A stretch of DNA of 64,000 nt from Ascarosepion bandense (Eukaryota; Mollusca; Cephalopoda; Sepiida; Sepiidae). The stretch lies in assembly GCA_037127315.1 (NCBI GenBank), contig JBBBDQ010001686.1, positions 394,501-458,500 of the forward strand, read 5' to 3'. The notes under the pieces are model-generated. The model was given only the letters and a program-made list of their open reading frames with translations, was not told the DNA's origin and did not search any database. The translations under genes were made by a program, and so were the position numbers. Positions 52,151 to 63,830 of this stretch are shown here, piece by piece (the first letter of the stretch is position 1; each line of letters starts with the position of its first letter).

Positions 52151-52440
52151 TGGTTCTTCTATGTGCCCTGTTCTTTCAGGACGTAGTCGATCATGGCCTT
52201 CCACGTCTCCCTATCCCTGGTGGCTCTTAGCACATCTCGCAACCCTGCTCTGCCATCCACCTGCTCGGGCACTTCAAATATGTTATGCGATGTTTTCCTC
52301 TGTCTCTTTTTCCCTCTATCAGGCCTGTTAGTATCAGGTTCTCCAAGCCCTCCTTACTCACTGCATGCCCCAGGAACTTCAGTTGTCTCTTCCTGATGCT
52401 CAATATCAATTTCCTTTTAGTTACCATTCTTTCCGCATAA
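52151..52440 (-). pseudogene. RTE-clade LINE C-terminus and 3' end
   Basis: The minus strand encodes 'KRKLILSIRKRQLKFLGHAV', 'SKEGLENLILTGLIEGKRDR' and continues to the C-terminal 'AMIDYVLKEQGT' equivalent. Truncated upstream at the T-K-R-K-L site. Confidence 0.75.
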
Positions 52441-52444
52441 TGTA

Positions 52445-53120
52445 TATTATACAAATCCTATATCACCTAACAATTAACTTAAACGCAAAAAGTAAACTTT
52501 CACACTGGCAAAATTGATTGAGAACGACTAAAACAATTTGGAAAACCCCAAACCAAGGAAAATCTCACAAGTTAGTATGAAAATTGAGATTCTAGATTTT
52601 GATTTGTTAGGAAATAGCAAATTGATCTATGACCCCGGTAAATTTTTCATAACACCTAGAAAATAGGTATGTGATCTTGATCCCATCACGTGATAAATTT
52701 CACTACTTAAACCACGTCACTGACCGGTCAAGTCAGTCCGACATGGGAGTGAATCTGAAAGACCTCGTCGCGATATGAGTAAAGAAAATTTAATTTACCG
52801 ACCCGGACGTAAGGGCGCGTCACAAATTCGTTCTACGTCTTATTCTTTTCTTCTTCTTCATCCACATACCGTCAAAGAAAACAACAACAACATACTTCAA
52901 CTGACTCCGATAAGTGTTATCTCCTTTATTGCTTGACTTTCTGTTTTACTTTTTCGCCATAAAAAAAGAAAAGAACACAGACTTTTATAAGCAACCTTTT
53001 TAATCTTTTTACATACACGCATTCTGCTACTATCAACTATGAACTCTGAAACTCTGTGGAATATTTAATAATTAATTACGTACATTTTCTCTTTAAACAT
53101 TTTCTTCTTCTATTTCTTGG
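52445..53120. other. Non-coding stretch, nothing recognised
   Basis: No repeat family of the window. A slightly GC-richer part (52,640-52,830) shows no ORF. Confidence 0.4.
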
Positions 53121-53122
53121 AT

Positions 53123-53433
53123 GTGCGTTGTGGTGCAGTGGATATCGGCTCGGAATGAGAAATCGGGAAGCCGAGTTCTAATCCCAGTCGAATTCCTTGC
53201 ATTCACTTACGAGCAAATACCCTTAGGAAAGGTATTAATCCGTCTCTTCCCTCCAGTTATGGGTTAAATAACAGGACAGATTGGGTTTTATAGCATTAGT
53301 CGGCAACCAGTCTACTGCAGAAAGCAATGGCAACCTACTGCGGGATAATCTTCTGCCCAGTCAGTCATGTCTCTTTCGAGACATGATTGCCCAAGCGTGT
53401 ATCACGTATGGCACTTAACTGACTGACTGACTA
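53123..53433 (+). repeat. tRNA SINE (family 1), full length reference copy
   Basis: Head 'GTGCGTTGTGGTGCAGTGGA' fits a pol III box A (TGGTGCAGTGG), with box B-like 'CCGAGTTCTAATCCCAG'. The body, hairpin and tail 'CACTTAACTGACTGACTGAC' are complete. The most intact copy of the family here. Confidence 0.8.
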
Positions 53434-53646
53434 GATTGGCGTCTAGGATCAGTGTTTGAGTTTGAGTTTTGTTTAACGGCATATCAACACCTCTGTGGGT
53501 TATTTAATGCCAAAAAGGTAGGGTTTTAAGGTATTTTTAAAAAATGTTTGGTTATAGTGAGAAGATTGATTTAGTCAAATTTTGATGAAAAATTCTTTTT
53601 ATTTATTTATTTTTATTTAAGAAAACTGAAGATGGCTTCTAGTTTT

Positions 53647-53735
53647 GTATTCAAAAATGTATTGCTGATAATATTTTTTTCCTTCAAAAATGTATTGTTG
53701 GTAATATTTTTCCTTAAAAAATGTACATTTTTCTA
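53647..53735. repeat. Minisatellite, inverted relative of 4,945-5,098
   Basis: 'CCTTCAAAAATGTATTGTTG' units, two to three copies. Confidence 0.5.
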
Positions 53736-54100
53736 TAAAGTCTATTTTTATGTATATATTTCTATAAAAGTGTGTTTTAATTTGTTATTCAGTTCTGTTA
53801 ATAAAATTCCTCTTATTTTACAAACAAAACAATTTTTCTTCAAACCATTCATTCAACCCTTTGATAATTTAAATTGTGGGGACTTCGGTTGTGTTTGACA
53901 CAAGGCTAATTTGACAAGCATAGACGAGGCCCCTACACATCTACCAGTGAAGTGACATCTCTGGACGGCTAACATGGAAGGAGAAAGAGTAATTCAACTA
54001 AAGGAATTTGGGGTAGAAATAAATGAGGTCAATAAGCTTGCAACCCTAAGATAATTAAAATTTTGAACGCTAAATAACAGAAGACAACAAACAACCCAAA
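53736..54100. other. Non-coding stretch, nothing recognised
   Basis: AT-rich. No element delimited. Confidence 0.35.
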
Positions 54101-54101
54101 A

Positions 54102-54950
54102 CTAACCTAATTTTGAGCTGATTTGACGATGTTCAATCAAGTTAGAGCAATATCCTAAATGACGCTCTAAATCAACCCCTCTTACTCTACACAGACGAGC
54201 TAGACAAATCCACCTTTTGCCAAATTCTGATGGAGAGAGAAGGGTCCTTTCCGTATTAATCTTAACTTTAGGCTGATGCTGAAACAAGATCAGTTTGGAA
54301 GAGGTAAACTACTTTCCCCCTATAGAATTCCTTCTGACATGTTGATATCAATACATGCATAACATGAAGGAAGCAAAAGAACGCATAGTGTTTAGCCTTC
54401 GGCAATGGCGGTAACGAATTGCTACAAACAGAACTGGAGCCGAGGACGATAAACCTTTTCCGCAGCATACAAATCATATCTTCAACAAACTTGACCAATG
54501 TGACTACGTTGCTGAAATAAAAGAAGATGTGATTCAGGGTCTCCACCGCCTCATCACAGCGAATTTTGCTAAAAATCCCTCCGAATCATTATCCAGGTGA
54601 GTGATGCCTCGTCATCAGTGAGACATTTCAGCCCGGGCACCCAATGCTATATTGAGAGAGCTTCCTGCTTCATAAGACCGAGCTCGCCTCACACTTGCCG
54701 CGTAAAAGGTGAACCTATTCCTCGCATGAGCACAAACTTCTCAGGAATGGGAAGTTCTTACGAGAATCTTCCTTCCAGAATTAACCCTCACCATTTGATT
54801 GCTGGTACATTCGATCTAGTAACGCAATGCGAAGCGTATTTTAACGAATCTCAACTTCAGGGTAAACACAGACCGCCTTCAGATCTCCCAGACAATCTTG
54901 GAAACCTTGCATCCCCAGGAGAACAAGAGCCTTACAAATGTCATTAGTAT
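54102..54950 (-). pseudogene. LINE C-terminal region with zf-RVT-like HIFF motif
   Basis: The minus strand holds, across frameshifts, 'DEAVETLNHIFFYFSNVVTL' (the E-T-x-x-H-x-F-F zinc-finger region found after the RT of several LINE groups), 'HVMHVLISTCQKEFYRGKVV' and 'KINTERTLLSPSEFGKRWIC'. That order is that of the C-terminus of a long LINE ORF2. It ends at a stop near 54,102. 54,600-54,950 carries weaker remnants of the preceding region. Same element as 56,510-57,571. Confidence 0.6.
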
Positions 54951-56509
54951 AGGTACCTCTCACTTTTCAGTATAAATTTTCCATACCTGATTTTAAAATG
55001 AAACTTTTAAAATAAATAACTTATATTTTAGCTTTAAAATTAGCTTTAACTGAAAGTCAAGAGGTTAAATTAAGTAATTCCAGTACACAAAATGAACTGG
55101 CGTATTTTAAACCGAAATTATATTGATTGGAATCTAACATTTTTCAGATTAATAAAAAAGTACCGCCATTTTTTGATTGATCGACACATTTACGTAAACA
55201 GTAGCCACATTTCAGTTTTAAAAATCTGGCAAAAATAAAATATACGTCGTTGACACGTTATTGAAGTCAATTTTTTAAATTAAAACTTACCTTTATCTGA
55301 TTTCAGACAATTGTACTTGCTTACTCTCTGAAATATTTGGTAAAACCTTTTATCATTTACGGTAGCCGTTGTTATCAGTGTTTATCTCAAACGATGACAG
55401 CTGTAATGACAGCTGGAAGCTGTCAAGAAGGCTAAGTAGGGAGACCTTAGGCGACAAAAATATTCGAATTTAATTTTTTATGTAAAGGAAGACAACTCTT
55501 GAATCACCTGACCTTTTAATGATAAATATCACGTACAGACACCTGTAGAAATGAAGATACGGGCAATCAAAATGCACAGAAAATGTTTTAATTATTTTAA
55601 AAATTGACTGGCTCAATCATTTGTATTAATCTTTTAAATTTTCGATTAGTAATTGTAGTCTTCATGCATTAATTACATACCCTAGCCGACCCAATAGAGG
55701 AAGAAATTTAAAAATAATTTTGAAACTTTTTATATCATTATAATAAAACATTTAAAAAAATGATAATAATTCTTGTAAAATTAATTACTCATTGTTTTTC
55801 TTCTGTTCAGACTATGATATGCTTAATTTTTATTGTTCATAAAAGCAATCAGAAGTTTATCCACATAAAAATTGGCGTAGTTATTGCATTTTTCTCAATT
55901 CGGACCTATTTTTTAGAAAGTCGGGCTCTATTGGAGAAAAAAATGTTGATTAGCATTCCCCAATAACTCCTGAATTTAATAATATTAGGCTTATTGCTGC
56001 TCGTTGTCGAATTTTTAAGCATTTCTGGAAATTCATTGCAGGGGGAAAACATATGTAAACAAATATTTCTACCAATATTTTATACAAAATAATTATTTCA
56101 AAATTGATTTTAGTTCTGAAATTTTCATCAAAATCCGATCATTATTTGATTTGAATTTCCAAATTAATGTGTCTTTCACGGTCAAAAAGTGCATTGTGCA
56201 ATATTACGTTTTTTTTTTTTTACTTAATAAACTTTGTGTCAATTTAGGTCTCGCACTGACGTGAGAAAAAAAAGACTTTCTACAAAAATTTCGAACGTGT
56301 TAGAAAAAATAAAAAAAATAAAAAAATAATTAAAAAATGCTTTGATCTATCCTCTTAATGATAATATAAATATTTGGCCGATAAAACTTTGTTTTTATTT
56401 AGTTTGGGGCCTTTTTCCTTCATACTATACTGTTTTTTCAGTGATTTTGTGGAGGTACATACATTGGTCTGACACACGGAATGGGGAAAAAATGAAAAGT
56501 CAGTAAAGA
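54951..56509. other. AT-rich insertion or replacement inside the long LINE
   Basis: Very AT-rich, without ORFs or recognised termini. It separates the RT and zinc-finger parts of the LINE by about 1.5 kb more than expected. Its edges could not be fixed. Confidence 0.4.
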
Positions 56510-57571
56510 AGAATCTGGTAGAGATCCATGACACATGATTCCGCCCTCCCATTAAAGAAAATATACTTTCGGGACCACATACAAACTACGACTTCGGACT
56601 TCTCCCGCAGCTTCGATCAATTCATTTCCGAGAAGGCACAGAAAGAAAAAATTCCTTAAACGCACCCAATTGTAAGTCATCAGAAATATCGTGGTCGATC
56701 TTGGCTCCTGTCATCGTCCCGTATCCTCTGATTTCTTTGCTGACTTCATGCCTGAGAATGATCTAGATTGATCATCATGCTTTTACAGTCAACTTACTCG
56801 ATGATCAAGCGTACAAAATGAAGGTTGTCCTGAATAGTCCTGCCCTTTACACTACAGATCTGATCGAGGCAAATCATCCTAAAGAGGACAGCCTGCAAAC
56901 AGCTGGTTATCATTTTGGTTAAAATCTCTAAAATCTTCAAAGGCCGAAAGTTACCTTTTTGGCGTAGAAACTTCAATACAACCCTGGTGAAGCATTCAGG
57001 TTTAGACGCTTGGTTTACCTAAATCAATTCCAGTAAAGGAACAAGGACGGGCGACTGCCTAAAGTACAGTTCGTAGGATAGACAATCTAATCCTGATGAA
57101 ATAAGCAAACTAGGTTCCCTGGTGAACGGATCCGGAAAGCAGTCACAAAAAGCTACACATATGCCCGCGTTTGAGGTCACAGTTCGTTCATCCGTCAATT
57201 TCACGCGCGCTATATGTTAATGGGATGTTTTCCTAAGTCTCTGCACGCAGTTCAGAGTCAATATTTGTCGTCGCGGGAGACATTTTTTAAAAATCTGGCC
57301 CTAACCACCAAAGCCTGACCCTTCTTGATAAGCAAGGATGCCAATCCTGCCCGAGCTTAGGCCAACTATCATGGGATTTGATCACCCGATCAATTTTTCT
57401 TTCGCATGCTTTTTGTGTTAACCTAATTAGACTGGGTTGACGACCGTAATCAGGAGAAAACGACCTAACTTTAGATTTCAAGAAAATCCCACCACTTATT
57501 CCCAACCTCAGCCCAAACAATTCCCTAAACCAAATAAGGGCAATGATAGAAGTAAATGCCACTTTTGACAT
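56510..57571 (-). pseudogene. LINE reverse transcriptase region, decayed
   Basis: Minus-strand pieces in order: a linker 'LFGLRLGISGGIFLKSKVRS', a segment ending in 'FPDPFTREPSLLI', then RT 'FRPLKILEILTKMITSCLQA', 'DQICSVKGRTIQDNLHFVRL' and 'MMINLDHSQA' (fingers and palm motif A with the catalytic aspartate). The F/Y-A-D-D motif is deleted and 'GAKID' plus 'FFNGRAESC' follow. Group uncertain (Tx1/Nimb/I-like by motif style), clearly different from the CR1-like and RTE families here. Confidence 0.65.
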
Positions 57572-57594
57572 TTATGTACCTCTAGATTTCTTCT

Positions 57595-57702
57595 ATTCTT
57601 ATTTACAATTATTCAGTTGGCAATAAATACAAAAAATAGTACGAAATACATCATTTTTTAAAACACTGGAGTTGCCTAATAATTATGGCCGGTAGTGTAT
57701 GT
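57595..57702. mobile_element. Tc1/mariner-type MITE, right end only
   Basis: 'AGTTGGCAATAAATACAAAA' to 'AATAATTATGGCCGGTAGTG' plus TA. The left half is missing; it abuts the LINE's start. Confidence 0.65.
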
Positions 57703-57950
57703 ATAGTATGGTTGGCTAGTCTTATTCAAGGATGCCTGTCTACAAGAGCGGCTACCCAATCACAAGTGCAGACGCTTTTTCAGGTACATTTGTTCTTGTT
57801 CAAAACCCTCAGATCCCACCTGTAGTTTATTCTGTAACTATGATGAGCGCACAATAGTTACAGTTTCTAGGTGAGAGTGTGTTACCCCACGTGAACAATA
57901 AGCTGAACATCGTCAGGACTTCAAACCATCGGTCACGATGACTTATGACT
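57703..57950. other. Unassigned segment
   Basis: No motif recognised. May belong to the neighbouring SINE or Gypsy element. Confidence 0.3.
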
Positions 57951-57954
57951 CCGT

Positions 57955-58165
57955 GCTAGCACAACCATCGACGGCTCCTCAAAGAAAACTGTCTTCCTAA
58001 TTTCACATAATTTCCACTGACTTGGTTTAACCTTTAGTATGATTTTCAGGCACTTTCCAAAGGTGCCCTCGCACCTGGCAAATCGACCATGTTTAGATTT
58101 AAACCCTGGCTTTATGGTCAGAATGCGAACGTTCTAACCATTTGGCCAGGCACCCGTTCTATCAT
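57955..58165 (-). repeat. tRNA SINE (family 2), inserted in Gypsy pol
   Basis: The minus-strand head reads 'TGGCCAAATGGTTAGAACG' (box A-like) and 'GGGTTTAAATCTAAACATGG' (box B-like), and the body contains 'GGAAAGTGCCTGAAAATCAT'. It starts immediately after the Y-L-D-D codons of the Gypsy RT. Confidence 0.6.
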
Positions 58166-58800
58166 CATCCAAGTAAGCCACTGCGATAATTACAATCTGC
58201 AAGCATCATATCCATAGCTTGCTGAAATATAGCTGGAGCCACCTTTATACCAAAAGGAAGTCAGCTGAACTTATACAATTCCTTGTGCTCATTTGTTATC
58301 TCTGAACCTGATTTTGTAAATACGCTTAAGAAAAATTCAGCTTCGAAATTAACTTCACAAATTTTATTTTCTGGACTTGGTAATGAATAGTTAATGGGGA
58401 TCTAAACATTTGTTCAACCCTGACGAAAAATCAGCACAAATACGATTTTTTTCTTTATATACTTTACTGATTCTTCGCATTTTGAATGGTCATTTTTTTT
58501 TCAATTACACCTATTTTTTCAAGTCTGTCTTATTCTTTGTTGACTTGATCCAATGCTACGAATGATAAACTACGTTTCGGTTTAAACACTGACGTTCATC
58601 CATTTTTCATTTTAAATTTCGCTTTAAATTTCGCTTAAAATTTGGAACACCGACCCAGCTCGTTTAACAGAACATAAGGAAAACATTTTTTCCTTTAATA
58701 TTCAAAGCGGGACTATTAGTCTGGCTGTCAGAGTTATCTGCTGGAATAGATTTCACTGTTATTCTCTATCTTTGCTTCTACAAAGCAGAACTACTACTTA
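58166..58800 (-). pseudogene. Gypsy-type LTR retrotransposon reverse transcriptase relic
   Basis: Minus-strand pieces in order across frames: 'LGRCSKF', 'VFKPKRSLSFVALDQVNKE', 'DRLEKIGVIEKK', an 'A-D-F' region remnant, 'SEAYLQ' as 'AYLQNQVQR', 'ELYKFS', 'LPFGIKVAPAIFQQAMDMML' and 'IIAVAYLDDD' at the SINE junction. This is the RT core of a Metaviridae-type pol, with the Y-L-D-D catalytic motif at the very end. Many frameshifts and stops; no LTRs, integrase or gag nearby. Confidence 0.7.
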
Positions 58801-58984
58801 TGAGCTTGGATGAATTCATGTGTCATATGGGTAAGTTCCCATAACAGTAAGTATTATGGCAGCATTCACTAACCTAAACAAGGAGATCTTCCAGAAGAGA
58901 TGCAGGAGATTTCGAAGTCGTCTGGATGTCGAGGTTAAAGCCAAAAGCGATTTTACTGAGTACATTTATTCTTTAGTATTTTAA

Positions 58985-60030
58985 GATATTTTTGCGTAAT
59001 TTTGATAAATGTATCTGATAAAATAAGATGTCAGTGTTATTTGCATTTTTGCGTCATTTGAGCGATAGTTCATCCATCGCACTCTGTAAATGTTAAAATG
59101 AAATGTCCAGGTAATTTTCATTTTGGTGTCATTTAGACGACAATTTATCCATCGCAAACTGTACACGTGTTAAAATGAAATGTCCGGGTTATTTTTATTT
59201 TTGCGTCATTTAGGCGACAATTCATTAATCGCACCCTATATATCGTTTAAAATGAGATGTCCTGGTTATTTTTATCTTTGCGTTATTTAAGTGACAATTC
59301 ATTCACCACACCTGTATAGCTGTTTAAGAGAGATGTTCGTGTTATTTTCACTCTGGTATCATCTAGACGACAATTTATCTATAGCAAACTGTACAAGTTT
59401 TAAAATGAGATATCTGGGCTGTTTTTATCTTTGCGTCATTTAAGCGACAATTCATCCGTCGCACCCTGTAAAACTGTTAAAATGAAATGTCAGTGTTTTT
59501 TGTTTTTTTTTTTGTTTTTTTTTTCGTCATTTAAGTGATAATTCATTAATCATCCCAGTTCATCTCTTAAAATTAAATGTCGGGGTTAATTTTCACTCAG
59601 GCGTCATTTAGACGACAATTTATCCATCGCACCTGTATATCTGTTAAATTAAAATTTTCGGGCTATTTTCATGCTGGTGTCATTTAGACGACAATTTATC
59701 CATTGCAAACTGTACATCTATTAAATTAAAATTTCCGGGTTATTTTCACTCTGGTGTAATTTAGACGACAATTTATCCATTGCAAAGTGTATATGTGTTA
59801 AAAGGAAATGACCGGGATATTTTCATTTTGGTGTCATTAAGCGACAATTCGTACATCGCACAATGTATATCTGATTAAAATGAGACGTCCAGGTTATTTT
59901 TCACTCTGGTGTCATTTAGATGACAAATCATCCATGACACCAGCATATCTCTTCAAATGTGATGTCCGGGCTACTTTCAATCTGGTGTCATTTAAACGAC
60001 AATTCATCCATCGCACCATCTACCTATGTA
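58985..60030. repeat. 77-bp satellite, about 13 copies
   Basis: Units of about 77 bp with landmarks 'GTGTCATTTAGACGACAATT', 'ATCCATCGCACCCTGTATA' and 'GTTAAAATGAAATGTCCGGG'. Copies differ by 10-20 percent. One unit (59,490-59,525) carries a poly-T expansion. Confidence 0.85.
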
Positions 60031-60645
60031 TCCTCTGAGAACGTGTACGCGGGTGTATATCCGTGTATCCGCTTTCCATGTAAATGCCCTTTTTATCTAT
60101 TGCAATTCACACTGATTGTCTCTGTCTTTTTTTTCCTGGTTGCATTCTCACCATTTTTTTTTTTCAAAATCCAATTTGCCTTTTTACAACCGTCTTGAAC
60201 TGACGAACCAAGTTCTTTGTTCTCTTCGCGCGTTTACTATTTTTCCCGCCACATTTTCTTTTCGTCTTACCCTCCCGCCCTGCCCGTAGTTTGGCGTCAA
60301 CCCTTTTATCGCCATCAGCGACTTAATCGGCCGCCTTTCATCCATTTTGCGCCAGTCCAATTGGTTTTTCGCGCCTTTCCTTATTGCAAACCACCTTGAA
60401 CCCCGATTACCTCCAGCGCCTTCTTCTTCTTCTTCTTCTTCTTCTTCTTCTTCTTCTTCTTCTTCTTCTTTATTCGGTTATATTCCTTTTTCTTCACATT
60501 TCTCAATAATATTTAATTCTTTCTCCTTATTTTCTTCTTCTCCGCCATATTTTTTTTATTTCTGCATACGTTTTGTTAATTGTTCTTTTCCTACTCTCTT
60601 TAGTGAAGACATGGAATGAAGTGAAAAAAAGAAAGACGTCTGGGT
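60031..60645. other. Pyrimidine-rich stretch with (TTC)n
   Basis: (TTC)n of 17 units at 60,419-60,468. A 90-codon ORF through it, serine-rich, is a product of the microsatellite. Confidence 0.6.
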
Positions 60646-60800
60646 ACAACGACGTGGTGTCAGGGTTAGCAAGTTTGTCTCGCTAAAAAAATTACGACTG
60701 AGAAGTGAGTTCGATCCTTACTGAGTGCCACATAATTTGGGCCTAGTGCCAATACTCAACAACGCTTAGAGCGAAAGGAATTATACAAAAACACAAGAAC
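60646..60800 (+). repeat. tRNA SINE (family 5)
   Basis: 'GGTGTCAGGGTTAGCAAGTT' contains a box A-like start and 'GTGAGTTCGATCCTTAC' a box B-like element, followed by 'ACATAATTTGGGCCTAGTGC' and an A-rich 3' end. A second, split copy is at 50,396/51,463. Confidence 0.5.
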
Positions 60801-60834
60801 GAAAAAAAGATTGATACTATTTACATTAATTGGA

Positions 60835-62090
60835 CTATTGTTCTCATCTTATTTGCTATTTGTACGACATTTAATAATGGATAATTCTATTTATCTATAT
60901 TTCTGAGATGAGGTAGTATTTACAGCATTTACATTATTCGGACTATTGTCCTCATCTTTTTTGCCATTTGTACGACATTTAATAATAGATCATTCTATTT
61001 GTCTATATTTCTGAGATGAGGTAGTATTTACAGTATTTACATTATTCGGACTATTGTCCTCATCTTTGTTGTCATTTGTACGACGTTTAATAATAGATCA
61101 TTCTATTTGTCTATATTTCTGAGATGAGGTAGTATTTACAGTATTTACATTATTCAGACTATTGTCCTCATCTTTGTTGCCATTTGTACGACGTTTTATA
61201 ATAGATCATTCTATTTGTCTATATTTCTGAGATGAGGTAGTATTTACAGTATTTACATTATTCGGACTATTGTCCTCATCTTTGTTGCCATTTGTACGAC
61301 GTTTTATAATAGATCATTCTATTTGTCTATATTTCTGAGATGAGGTAGTATTTACAGTATTTACATTATTCGGACTATTGTCCTCATCTTTGTTGCCATT
61401 TGTACGACGTTTTATAATAGATCATTCTATTTGTCTATATTTCTGAGATGAGGTAGTATTTACAGTATTTACATTATTCGGACTATTGTCCTCATCTTTG
61501 TTGCCATTTGTACGACGTTTTATAATAGATCATTCTATTTGTCTATATTTCTGAGATGAGGTAGTATTTACAGTATTTACATTATTCGGACTATTGTCCT
61601 CATCTTTGTTGCCATTTGTACGACGTTTTATAATAGATCATTCTATTTGTCTATATTTCTGAGATGAGGTAGTATTTACAGTATTTACATTATTCGGACT
61701 ATTGTCCTCATCTTTGTTGCCATTTGTACGACGTTTTATAATAGATCATTCTATTTGTCCATATTTCTGAGATGAGGTAGTATTTACAGTATTTACATTA
61801 TTCGGACTATTGTCCTCATCTTTTTTACCATTTGTACGACGTTTAATAATAGATCATTCTATTTGTCTATATTTCGGAGATGAGGTAGTATTTACACTAT
61901 TTACATTATACGGACTATTGGCATCATCTTTGTTGCCATTTGTGTGACGTTTAATAACAGATCATTCTATTTGTCTCTATTTCTGAGATGAGGTAGTATT
62001 TACATTGTCTATTGATTATTGTCCTCATCTTTGTTCCTATTTGTACAACTTTTATTAATAAATTATTCTGTTTGTCTATATTTCTGAGCT
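60835..62090 (+). repeat. 108-bp satellite array, forward arm
   Basis: About 11.5 copies of a 108-bp unit ('TATTTACATTATTCGGACTA', 'TTGTCCTCATCTTTGTTGCC', 'ATTTGTACGACGTTTTATAA', 'TCATTCTATTTGTCTATATT', 'TCTGAGATGAGGTAGT'). Central copies are nearly identical; outer copies have 'GTTTAATAATAG' variants. Confidence 0.95.
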
Positions 62091-62094
62091 GAAA

Positions 62095-63262
62095 CGTTGT
62101 ACATTTGGCAACAAAGATGAGGACAATAGTCCGAATAATGTGAATAGTGTAAATACTACCTCATCTCCGAAATATAGACAAATAGAATGATCTATTATTA
62201 AATGTCGTAAAAATGGCAACAAAGATAAGGACAATAGTCCGAATAATGTAAATACTGTAAATACTACCTCATCTCAGAAATATAGACGAATAGAATGATC
62301 TATTATTAAATGTCGTAAAAATGGCAACAAAGATGAGGACAATAGTCCGTATAATGTAAATACTGTAAATACTACCTCATCTCCGAAATATAGACAAATA
62401 GAATGATCTATTATTAAATGTCGTAAAAATGGCAACAAAGATGAGGACAATAGTCCGTATAATGTAAATACTGTAAATACTACCTCATCTCAGAAATATA
62501 GACGAATAGAATGATCTATTATTAAATGTCGTACAAATGGCAACAAAGATGAGGACAATAGTCCGAATAATGTAAATACTGTAAATACTACCTCATCTCC
62601 GAAATATAGACAAATAGAATGATCTATTATTAAATGTCGTAAAAATGGCAACAAAGATGAGGACAATAGTCCGTATAATGTAAATACTGTAAATACTACC
62701 TCATCTCAAAAATATAGACGAATAGAATGATCTATTATTAAATGTCGTACAAATGGCAACAAAGATGAGTACAATAGTCCGAATAATGTAAATACTGTAA
62801 ATACTACCTCATCTCCGAAATATAGACAAATAGAATGATCTATTATTAAACGTCGTACAAATGGCAACAAAGATGAGGACAATAGTCCGAATAATGTAAA
62901 TACTGTGAATGCTACCTCATCTCAGAAATATAGACAAATAGAATGATCTATTATTAAACGTCGTACAAATGGTAAACAAAGATGAGGACAATAGTCCGAA
63001 TAATGTAAATTCTGTAAATACTACCTCATCTCAGAAATATAGACAAATAGAATGATCTATTATTAAACGTCGTACAAATGGCAACAAAGATGAGGACAAT
63101 AGTCCGAATAATGTAAATACTGTGAATGCTACCTCATCTCAGAAATATAGACAAATAGAATGATCTATTATTAAACGTCGTACAAATGGTAAACAAAGAT
63201 AATGACAATAGTCCGAATCATGTAAATACTGTAATCCTATCTCATCTCAGAAATATAGACAA
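62095..63262 (-). repeat. 108-bp satellite array, inverted arm
   Basis: About 10.7 copies of the same unit in the opposite orientation ('GGCAACAAAGATGAGGACAA', 'AATACTACCTCATCTCAGAA'). In part of the arm, units alternate between 'CATCTCCGAAATATAGACAA' and 'CATCTCAGAAATATAGACGA' types, a dimeric order absent from the forward arm. Confidence 0.95.
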
Positions 63263-63446
63263 CTACTAAACGAAAATATGTTACGATGAAAAGAATTGGG
63301 CAAAAGAAGAATATTCTTTGAATATATGAGAAAAAATATGATCGCAATTCTTTATTTTTCTTTTTTCGACTCCACTGCATCATACTTTTATTATTTGACG
63401 TCTCTTTTCATTTACATGTTCTTCCATTCGACTTAATCCATTCTTC

Positions 63447-63454
63447 CTTCCTTC

Positions 63455-63497
<43 letters not shown>

Positions 63498-63728
63498 ATT
63501 TGCAATCTCTGTTCAGCTGTTTTAAAATCGCGTCAGTCAACGAATGGAAAACTTATTTTTTCGAACTTGCAAACAATGCAATTTTTCAAAATTGAAAATA
63601 AAAAATTAAAACTGAAATTAAAAAACAAATACACCAATAACTAAACTAAACTAGTAACCCTGAATAAAAATGGCTTTACGTTCCAAATTCATAATTCCAT
63701 CTCATTCGCTTTATCTCTCGATACTTTA

Positions 63729-63771
<43 letters not shown>

Positions 63772-63830
63772 CTATCTAATCCTACACATTCTATCTATCT
63801 ATCTATCTATATATCTATCTATCTATCTCC
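63447..63830. repeat. (CTTT)n, (CT)n and (CTAT)n microsatellites
   Basis: CTTT at 63,447-63,496, CT at 63,731-63,754, CTAT at 63,755-63,778 and 63,792-63,827, with ordinary AT-rich DNA between them. Confidence 0.9.

Noticed and set aside
54597..54947. 116-codon plus-strand ORF as a gene
   Set aside because: The opposite strand carries remnants of the LINE C-terminal region, so this ORF is best read as an antisense shadow.
60835..63262. CRISPR array or bacterial repeat region
   Set aside because: Repeats of 108 bp abut directly with no unique spacers and switch orientation midway. This is a satellite.
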